64,000 nt of DNA, from the NCBI GenBank assembly GCA_029817715.1, contig JARUPY010000606.1, forward strand, positions 3,038,001-3,102,000, in the 5' to 3' direction. Made by a program: the position numbers and the translations under genes. Shown piece after piece: positions 55,934 through 64,000 of the stretch (position 1 is the first letter of the stretch; every line of letters starts with the position of its first letter). This DNA is from Melastoma dodecandrum (Eukaryota > Streptophyta > Magnoliopsida > Myrtales > Melastomataceae). Below the pieces are notes generated by a model. It did no database searches, was not told where the DNA came from, and saw only the letters and a program-made list of their open reading frames with translations.

Positions 55934-58623
55934 ATGAAGGGCTTGTTCAAGTCGAAGCCCCGAACTCCTGTTGATATCGTCCGGCAGACCCGCGATCTAC
56001 TCGTCGCCCTCGATCTCAATGCCGAGTCCAAGGAGAGCAAGCGTGAGGAAAAGGTCCGATTTTTGTTTCTTTTACACGAAGGATTCGGATCCTTTTTTGC
56101 ATATCCCTGAATTGCCATGTAGTTCTTCCCTTGTCGGGTTCTTCTTGTTCTGTTGATTTTTTTTTTTCCAAATCCCGTCATCGATTCTGGAGAATTGGTT
56201 GGGAAATGGGTCCAAGATGTCATTGAAATGTGTTGCCTTTATGGATGGAATGATGTAACCTTAGTTGGATTTGATGGATCGCCGGTGTTTCCACGATCTT
56301 TGCCGACCAATGATGATGATGATGATGCCTGGCGTTTCTTTGTCATCTGATATAGATGGCGGAGTTGGCTAAAAACATCAGGGAAATGAAGTTGATCTTG
56401 TACGGTAGTAGTGAGTCAGAGCCGGTCCCTGAAGCTTCCGCACAATTGACTCAAGAATTCTTCAGGGAGAATACCCTGAGGCTGCTGATAATTTGTCTGC
56501 CAAAGTTGAACTTGGAGGTGAGGTGCTTAATTATTATTATTTATTTGTTTTTGGTATTTGTGATTCCTTCTTCATTGGCTACTTTTAAGATATCGAGGTG
56601 AGATAGGTAACGTAGTATGGAAGTATGCCCCTATCGAGGCTTTATTGTTTTGTGCTCGGATGAATTATTTTCAGGCTCGTAAAGATGCCACTCAGGTGGT
56701 CGCAAACTTACAGAGGCAACAAGTTCATTCTCGGCTGGTTGCCTCTGATTACCTCGAAAAAAATCTCGACCTTATGGATCTCCTCATAGCTGGGTGAGTT
56801 TAAAGTTGTGTGATGATTATCTATATTTATTTTTCTTTGCGATATTCCTTCAGAAGCAGTTTCAGTTTCCTGTTTTCGCTGTGAGTTAGAGATATATATA
56901 TAGAGGGCGTCAACTTTGTACTATTGACCTTCTCTATTTCTATCTTTTGTTTTTTTCTTTTTCTCTTGTTGTATAACACCAGTAAGTGATGTGGACTTCA
57001 ATAAATGCACATGAAGCGGGTTTAGATGCTTCTCAAGTAACGCATCCAGTGGCTTTTGTTTTCTGTTTGCAGCTATGAAAACACAGATATGGCTCTGCAT
57101 TACGGTTCAATGCTCCGGGAATGCATACGTCACCAGGTTGTTGCAAGGTGAGCCGCGCCAGTGAGACTTTCTCTTTTCAGTCTATCCGTTTGACTTGTTA
57201 TTTGGTGAGATGTACCGCCCTCATCGTCTGTTTCATGCATGTGGGCTCTCTTTCAGATATGTCTTGGAATCAGAGCGCATGAAGAATTTCTTTGACTATA
57301 TCCAACTCCCGAATTTTGACATTGCTGCAGATGCCGCGGCAACATTTAAGGTGTTTAAATTGTTGTTCAATTGTTTTTCTTATCCACGTGCTATGGTCTT
57401 TGCTCATGGTTGATTTGTGGGAACTTTTGCTTGGCGTGATAGCATTTCCTGTTGCGCAAATGTTGGATTAAATGATTTTTAATATCGATGGACAATTGAT
57501 AATAAAGAAGCATGCACGCTATTGATTGCATCTGATAGTTTTTTTTGTTTTATCGATATGTTTGTTTATTATAATGGATTTGGATGGTTTCGCTTGTCTA
57601 TATTCAGGAACTTCTGACTAGGCATAAGGCTACAGTGGCAGAGTTTCTCAAAAGTAACTATGACTGGGTAAGATATTTTTATCTTCTTGAAGAAGCCAAT
57701 TTTTGGAGAGCGTCAGGTCGAATAATCCTCTTGTTGTTTTCTTTATCTTCCTTTAATATTCCACACTGGTTGTGCCGTGATCTGGTAGCAATAACTTTAA
57801 GGAGACATGGCTGAGTGGTACTGATTTCATTATTCGACTGATTATTATATGCAAGCGATTTCCATTAAGTGTGATATTGTTTGTTATTGCAGTTCTTTGC
57901 AGAGTATAACTCGAAATTATTGGAGTCTGTGAACTATATTACCCGAAGGCAAGCTATCAAGGTATTGTCTTCCCTTAAATGTACTCGTAGCCCTTGTTAC
58001 TTTGTTGTGTTGTTTGTTGACTAATTGGTATTGCAGCTCTTGGGGGACATTTTGTTGGACCGGTCAAATTCTTCCATAATGATACGATATGTGAGCTCGA
58101 GGGACAATCTGAGAATCCTCATGAATCTACTCCGGGTATCAACCTTTTCTACTTCCAATTTTGTGCCCGATATCGATGGACACCGTTGGTAATTAAAATG
58201 GTTGCCATTTTGGCGCTGCAGGAGTCAAGCAAGAGTATCCAGATAGAAGCATTCCATGTATTTAAGGTAGTCAAAGTGACCTTCTGCGACTTGAATCTTA
58301 AAGATGAGGATCATCACGGTGGTCTGTTATTTCCCCTGACATTGGCGCTATCTTATGCAGCTGTTTGCCGCAAATCAGAATAAGCCTCCTGAAATTGTCA
58401 GCATATTGGTGGCGAACAGAAACAAGCTTCTGCGATTATTTGCTGATTTCAAGTTCGACAAAGGTAAGGATCCCCCGAACTCGAGCATGCTCTTTTGTTG
58501 AGAATAAATGTTCCTTCAATCACCGTACTGGAAACTGTTTTCACAGCGGACGAGCAATTCGAGGCCGACAAAGCTCAAGTTATCAGAGAAATATCCTCGC
58601 TTGAGGCGGGAGACACTTCGTAA
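55934..58623 (+). CDS. MO25-like protein (CAB39 family scaffold)
   Basis: Helical-repeat scaffold that binds and activates STE20/germinal-centre kinases; in plants linked to cell division and polarity. Eleven exons: 55934-56053, 56356-56517, 56675-56793, 57073-57147, 57257-57350, 57608-57667, 57893-57961, 58037-58135, 58222-58266, 58361-58463, 58547-58623; 1,023 bases, 340 residues, normal for the family. Seen: [160 protein letters not shown]. All borders are GT/AG and phases agree. It looks functional. The start is set by the first in-frame ATG matching the family N-terminus. Confidence 0.95.
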
Positions 58624-59245
58624 TCCCAAACTGTTTTTGGGCATGTGAGAAGTGGACATGGGTCCTCCTGGTTTAATCATATGGTGCTGTGAATTATGTA
58701 AAAAAGAAAATCATATGTCGATAGGACAAAAGCTTTGTCTGAACAAATGACTCTTTCATCCGCGTGTTGCCAAACTTATTCACTTGGCAATATTCTTGAC
58801 AAGTCTCTTGAGGTTACAATCAATTAGATTTCATTCTGATGGGATTTCTTGAAGATGGGGTTCATCCTAATTGTGTAAAATCTTGAAAGCGTCTCCAAAA
58901 GCTTTCTTGCCAATATGAATGACTACTTCTAGAGGATGTAGAATTCTGTCTTTGATGTGAAGGAAATGTACAAATATTCGACTTGGTGTACCTCAAAAAA
59001 GTATAATCGCCTCTGTAACTTGGTTATGCTCGCAAATCGTCACTTCCGATGCGATGTATGACTGTTAAATTCATTTCAAGGTAATGGGAGGTGTGCGATT
59101 AGGGACAAAGAATAGAACAGAGCATGTAATAAACAAGCCCCAAGATCTGTGAACGATGTTCAGACAATAGCAGAAGGTATAAGGAAAAGCTGTGAAAGAA
59201 TAAAACGAGTACAGATTCCTAAAACCCAACAAGGAATCCAAAACT
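58624..59245. other. Intergenic between two convergent genes
   Basis: 3' UTRs of the MO25-like gene (+) and the cytochrome b561 gene (-). No other gene. Confidence 0.6.
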
Positions 59246-60604
59246 CTAAACATCATGAGGTGTCCCGGTGCCATATCCATTGTAGCCATTTCTTCCATTG
59301 ATGCCGTGGGGCGTCTTCTCAGTTCTCTCCGCCTTCTTCCTCTTCAAAACGATATACCATGTGTAGATTTCCCACACAATCGCATTGCAGGCCAACACGA
59401 TGATCGCTCCCACGTAGGCATGCTTCCACTTCTTTTCGGGGTTGAGGATATCGAACCCTTTGAATATGTTAATGATTGCCAGCACGATCACCGTGTGTCC
59501 CACAGAGTGGTGGTAGACGTTCCAGTAGAACCTGTACTTGTGATCCTTCTTCAGCCTCAGGAGCAAAGCGAACACCTGAGCGTTGTTTTCAATGGTTGGA
59601 AAGGTTCGTGCGGTGAATAAAGTTTGGGACGTTTTCGGAAGCAGGTAAGTTAAGGGCATACCTGAAGAGTGGCGAGGCAGAAGAGGGATGCCGATACTCC
59701 TGTGGGCACTGTATGTATGGTCGGTTGACTCGCTGCCTTGTTTAAGACCAGAAGCTGGCAATGCCAACCACATAGCCAGAGAACTGGCAACCGATGTGGA
59801 GGTAGAACCAGGCAGGATCTGCGGATTTGAACACCCTCATGTATCTCGCAATCATTATGCCGAGAGGCATCAAGATCCCCCGGCTCACCGCATTCAGTAT
59901 ACCATGAATCTGAACAAGAATTGTTCTCAGACAGATTTCCTCAGAGTATAATCGCGAATAATTAAAATGATAGCCTGACTTTCGTTTCTTCGCCTCAGTT
60001 TGAAGTTCCCACCATCAGACTTGGCTCCTGTAGCCAGGTTCAATGGCCCTTTAGATTGGCCATTGGGTCCTGTGGTGACATGGGCACTCGGACTTCCCTC
60101 AACAAGAGGACCTTCCTGCCAGACCTGATTTATATTGCCGCTGGGGGGTGTGACCGTCGCGAATATGATCATCTCGTTGTTACTGAACGTAGCGGACAGA
60201 TCCGAAACACTGAAGCTCAGGTCTCCTTCCTGGAGCATCGTCTGATATCCACAGACGGGGGACGTGTGCACCTTCATGGATCCATCAGACCGCCAGTACG
60301 CAACCAAGGCCTGCACCCCAGGCATCCCGGTACCTGTCGGGTTGATACCCCAGTTGACCCATCTTGACGAATCAGTCGACGAGTGCCGGAACGCGATCTT
60401 TGCCAGGCCAGAGGACGCGTTATAGGTCCAGTGGAGGTAAGAGTTGAGGTACAGCAGGTCGGTGCAGGAGGCAAGCGCCTGGTTGTCAGGGAACACGTAG
60501 TTGGAGCAAGACTGAGCGTGACACAGCGAGATCACGGATACGAGTACACATAAAAAGGGCAGAGCAAACCCAGTTGAGTCGATCCTCATTCTGGCAGGAA
60601 ACAA
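59246..60604 (-). CDS. DOMON and cytochrome b561 domain protein, two apparent frameshifts
   Basis: Auxin-responsive-type DOMON/cyt b561 protein, thought to move electrons from cytosolic ascorbate across the plasma membrane. Exon 1 (from 60604 or ATG 60589 to about 59983): signal peptide ([18 protein letters not shown]), then the extracellular DOMON domain ([38 protein letters not shown]). The b561 core starts near 59915: [20 protein letters not shown] (heme His), [17 protein letters not shown] (heme His), then SAHRSIG and [20 protein letters not shown] (heme His pair), and [14 protein letters not shown] near the end. The frame shifts near 59755 (after VVGIA) and again near 59692 (after SIGI); the family-like LFCLATLQ before the last intron is in yet another frame. 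The first intron's donor phase is also unclear. Either two sequencing indels or a recent pseudogene. Confidence 0.75.
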
Positions 60605-60841
60605 GGAGGACTCTTTTCGAGTATTACACGACCTTTTGCTTCTAGCAGTGTTTTGTGATACCGTCAGTTATTTCCTATGTGGCCTTCCGAGGAAGACTAC
60701 CACCAACCTGGTCGATTCATAACGAAAATAAAAAAACTCTCAGGTTTTAGGATGAGGAGGAGAGATCGTTTTGGACGATTTCAATTTCAAACACGTTTGT
60801 TTTGAACTCCTCCCATCTAAACCAAACCACCCATTTTATTA
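60605..60841. other. Promoter side of the cytochrome b561 gene
   Basis: Short non-coding stretch with nothing distinctive. Confidence 0.35.
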
Positions 60842-61931
60842 AAAAAAATACCTAATTAACAATTTTATCCTATAATTCATTTTTTTAAATCTATCTTTGA
60901 AACGTTTCCTAACTATACTCGTACTTAAGCCGTTATCACAAAATCATCCTCCGTTACCTCTCATTGTAACGGAATCCGACGTGACAGCCCACATGGCTTT
61001 AATGGCGTTAAAAAATACGGCCTAATTAGCAATTTTATCCTGTAATATTTTCATTTTTTCGATCCATCCTGTCGTTTGAAACGCATCCTACCCATACTCG
61101 TACTTAAGCCGTTATCACAAAATTATCCTCTGTTACCTCTCATTGTAATGGAATCCGACGTGACAGCCCACCTGGCTTTAACGGCGTTAAAACCCCGTTA
61201 TATCCCCAATCCCCGAAATCGACAAGAAATCGAAGAACCATAATTCCTCTTGGAAAAAATTACCCCAATCGAAAAACCCTAATTCCTCTTACAAAAATCA
61301 CCCATTTCCCCCTTCCACCATCCACCAATCCCTCCCAAATCGGCTCCCCGGGCTCCCCCATAAGCCTAATCGCGTAATCACTCACCGTCCATCAACCATA
61401 ATCGCCTCCATTGTTGCAAAATCATCTGGCTTTCAAGTAAGTGTGCACTTAACCGAGTTGGTGGTATCTGTGAGGAGGTATAACATGTTTGTGTTCTTAC
61501 TTCTTTAGATGGACGTGCAACGTGGTCGGGCAATGGGTTTTAGCAAAAGTTGTTCGTCCAGAAGCTCTTCCAACACTGTCTTGACTGGTAATCGTGTTTT
61601 TTTCATTGCGGAATTGAGTGTAATGCTAAAACAGCTTCATCTGCAAGAAATTATGGTTGAAGATATAATCGTTCACTATAAATGGGCTGTCACGTCGGAT
61701 TCTATTATAAGGGGATGTAACAAGAGGATAGTTTTGTAATAGCGGCTTAAGTACGGGTATGGATAGGAAACGTTTCAAGCAACATAATGGATTGGAAAAA
61801 AACGAAAATAGTACATGATAGAATTGCTAATTAGGCCGTGTTTTTTAACGTCGTTAAAGGCAGGTGGGCTGCCACGTCGGATTCTATTACAAGGGGAGGT
61901 AATGGAGGATAGTTTTGAGATAACTGTTCGC
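60842..61931. repeat. Tandem and inverted ~180-bp repeat structure
   Basis: Two direct copies of a ~180-base unit occur at about 60850-61015 and 61020-61196 (shared phrases CTAATTAnCAATTTTATCCT, CTCGTACTTAAGCCGTTATC, GGAATCCGACGTGACAGCCC, TTAACGGCGTTAAAA). About 1.4 copies return in inverted orientation at 61672-61931. The 480-base centre (61197-61671) holds CGAAAAACCCTAATTCCTCT-type repeats and a 76-codon frame from 61509 with a Ser-rich start but no domain. It resembles a non-autonomous element with long inverted ends (MULE-like or foldback), possibly with one end duplicated. No target duplication was identified. Confidence 0.7.
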
Positions 61932-63202
61932 TCCGGAAGTGACCGCGGACAAGCCGGATCCAAACACATCGGAAATCTCTGGCACTATGGGCAACTGGTG
62001 CCCAGAGGATTCGTTGAAATGTGTGGTCGCCTTATGAAATGAACAAGAGGGGGAAGACAGCGGATGGGCGGCCTTAAGCGGAAGCACTTACGGATGCCAT
62101 CGACGATGCCTTCGAAAGTGAGCAAGAACGCAGGAGCACAAAGAGAGCTTGAACGCTGGAATGCTTGAAAAGATAAAATAAGACAATATATGCCCGTCTG
62201 TAGAGATGTGTTGTTGTGTACAATGCCTAAGAACAACTATTTATACTAAGCTAGACCTACGTATATACGGTAACTATGTATTACACATATATTACGTTTC
62301 CTTTGCCGCCAATCTTCCATGGAATATCTCCTTTCCATATGAGCAAACTTGGCAACAATCTCCTTCCGGATTCCGAGATCTTCTGGAGCCTTTCTCAACA
62401 GTTGACTGATCGACCGTGTCGCCCATTGGCCTTCGCCGTAGAGTTTCCTCGCTCGTCCAGTCTGACTGTCGCTTGTCGCTTCGCCGACCTGTTGTCGCCC
62501 GTCGCCTGGTAATCCGGTAGCTTAGTGATCCCTTCGCCCAGCAAGCCTTCGCCTGGTGTGTATCCGTGGTCACCTCCTTCCTGGATTTTCCTTCCTTGGG
62601 CCTATGTTCTGGACCGTCGATCCACAGATTGGGCTGAAATATGTGGTCCAGAATTTCTGTTGCTAATCAATAACGGCTTAAGTACAGTCTGCCTTACGTG
62701 CGTGTGCATGTGCGCGTCGGAGAGCAGAACCGCGATCACCTAGGACTTTTACATGGATTGCGTCCGCGTGTGACAAGCCGGGCAAACACGTTATTCTCGT
62801 GGTAACATGGTTTAAATTCAATAACGCGGGGACTGACCACGCGACACGACTACCACAAGAGGAAGTCTAACAATAAAGTATGGCCCTGATCAAAAGCGTT
62901 ATTAACGAACAGGACAAGCCGAGGCAACTATTGGTGAACAGTCCTGACATTGGAGTGACTGTAGGAGATTTTGTTTTTTCCAACTCAAACTCGTTTCTTT
63001 CTCTTCTGACCTCGTCTCGAAGACCAAGTGTTACGAATGATGACACTACAAGGTTTGAGACATTCATGGGGTCGAAGATGTCGGGGGCCGTCAATGATGA
63101 TTGGTTCTCCTGTCCTCGAGACTACGACTCATAACATAACACAACACCATTACCTTAGTAAAAAAGCAAGTCCAACGTGCATGGACCAGCGTACCAACTC
63201 GG
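61932..63202. other. Unassigned; possible LTR remnant
   Basis: No recognised protein. 62200-62280 has a TATA-like CTATTTATACTA (62236). 62400-62520 is rich in GTCGC/TCGCC motifs. An 84-codon frame at 62880-63134 has no known domain. The composition suggests retroelement LTR or leader debris. Confidence 0.3.
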
Positions 63203-63515
63203 TGTTAGTTTGTGCACTTATGTGCCAAGACACTTCATTGTATTTGTGGATAAAAATAATTAATAAAGGCGAGTATTTGTCATTGATTATTTTACTTTTC
63301 TGCACGTAAAATTATTAATGATAAAGTCACACAGATTAATGAGTATATTAATCTGAAATAGTCCGTGATCAGATAGATGTTTAGAGGGGACATGGACATC
63401 TAGATCATCGCTATGTATAACTGAAGTCAAGATATGCCGATGGATAGTGTATCCAAGTTATACTTAGGGGTACCCTGATATTAGAGGTACTGGACACGAC
63501 CCGTTTAAGAGGATA
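63203..63515 (+). repeat. Dispersed repeat, copy 2
   Basis: Second copy of the repeat at 28670-28945, same orientation, better preserved and slightly longer. It continues past the point where copy 1 joins the PUR3 fragment (GACCCGTTTAAGAGGATAC here). Confidence 0.65.
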
Positions 63516-64000
63516 CCACATATTGAACATCATTGGTCAATCCTCTTTATGGACGAGTGTAACTGATCTTTTGACTTCAGATCTTCATTTATTCTATGCG
63601 TGTAGTTTGTGCAATTTGACTTAGTTAAAAGTAGTCTTTAACCGGATTGTGAGTAATATGATTATTGGGTGTGTGACAAAGTGTAGAGAGAATAGTGTTG
63701 AGTCAATATATGATTCATCGCTCTTTTGGATTAGAGAGTTGACATCTAGGCCACTTGATAGAGATATTAGTTACTCTAAAATCCATGGCCATGGGAGGAA
63801 TGTTTTACATTCAAGAGAGTCTATTATATCTTGGTAAGATTACTTTGTTATTTAAATATATTATACGTAGCATGACAGATCTTGTTATTTTTTGGCATAA
63901 AAGTTTATAATTTTTATTCCCCTGCCCTAAAACTAACACTCGGAGACCTCGTCATCCCAAATTTTTTCTGCCTGAATTTTGAAAATATATAAGCTATTTC
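63516..64000. other. Non-coding to window edge
   Basis: No gene recognised; may be the continuation of the repeat family beginning at 63203. Confidence 0.3.

Noticed and set aside
57799..57820. GGAGACATGGCTGAGTGGT resembles the 5' end of a plastid serine tRNA
   Set aside because: Only the first 19 bases match and no tRNA fold follows; it lies in a MO25 intron. A tiny organelle-DNA insert cannot be excluded but is unsupported.
33661..60604. Idea of a functional gene cluster (metabolic or defence)
   Set aside because: The intact genes belong to unrelated processes and face in mixed directions; no shared pathway is evident.

Overview
The window is nuclear DNA of a flowering plant, most likely a eudicot. 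It has spliced genes with GT/AG introns, plant-only families (phytocystatin, tonoplast dicarboxylate carrier, plant mobile domain, CPR1-type F-box) and a dense load of plant transposons. I cannot name the species. About half of the window is transposon-derived, and several insertions are stacked inside each other.

Layout. 1-8.2 kb: a Mutator-like (MULE) transposase joined to a plant mobile domain (PMD) region. A 3.5-kb hAT element with matching ends and target duplication interrupts it, and a cluster of GC-rich hairpins follows. 8.8-14.3 kb: a young but dead Ty3/gypsy chromovirus with both LTRs. 15.9-17.1 kb (-): an intact F-box gene. 19.8-23.6 kb: gene debris (inverted copy of the hairpin region, a SINE-like unit, a PHR1-like exon fragment, a truncated S1/P1 nuclease gene, an orphan exon). 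23.6-27.6 kb: a second hAT transposase relic split by a 2.27-kb solo LTR holding two internal repeat arrays. 28.7-32.9 kb: a decayed fragment of the PUR3 gene, a decayed second gypsy element and a 690-bp non-autonomous hAT. 33.7-35.3 kb (+): intact PUR3 (GAR transformylase). 35.7-38.9 kb (-): intact TFIIF alpha (RAP74), converging on PUR3. 39.05-45.70 kb: a PIF/Harbinger-like element swollen by a complete hAT and a copia fragment. 47.7-48.8 kb (-): a second decayed PMD gene. 50.5-52.9 kb (+): tonoplast dicarboxylate transporter. 53.3-53.7 kb (+): secreted phytocystatin. 55.9-58.6 kb (+): MO25-like scaffold. 59.2-60.6 kb (-): DOMON/cytochrome b561 gene with two apparent frameshifts. 60.8-61.9 kb: direct and inverted copies of a ~180-bp repeat. 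62-64 kb: no recognised gene; it includes a second copy of the repeat that abuts the PUR3 fragment.

The intact genes are unrelated housekeeping or signalling genes: purine synthesis, Pol II transcription, vacuolar malate transport, protease inhibition, kinase scaffolding, ubiquitin ligase adaptor. They do not form a pathway. The main interest is the readable order of transposon insertions, the MULE-PMD association seen at two loci, the DNA-level duplication of a PUR3 piece, and the hairpin repeat present in two orientations. Exon limits were read by eye from splice motifs and family conservation.
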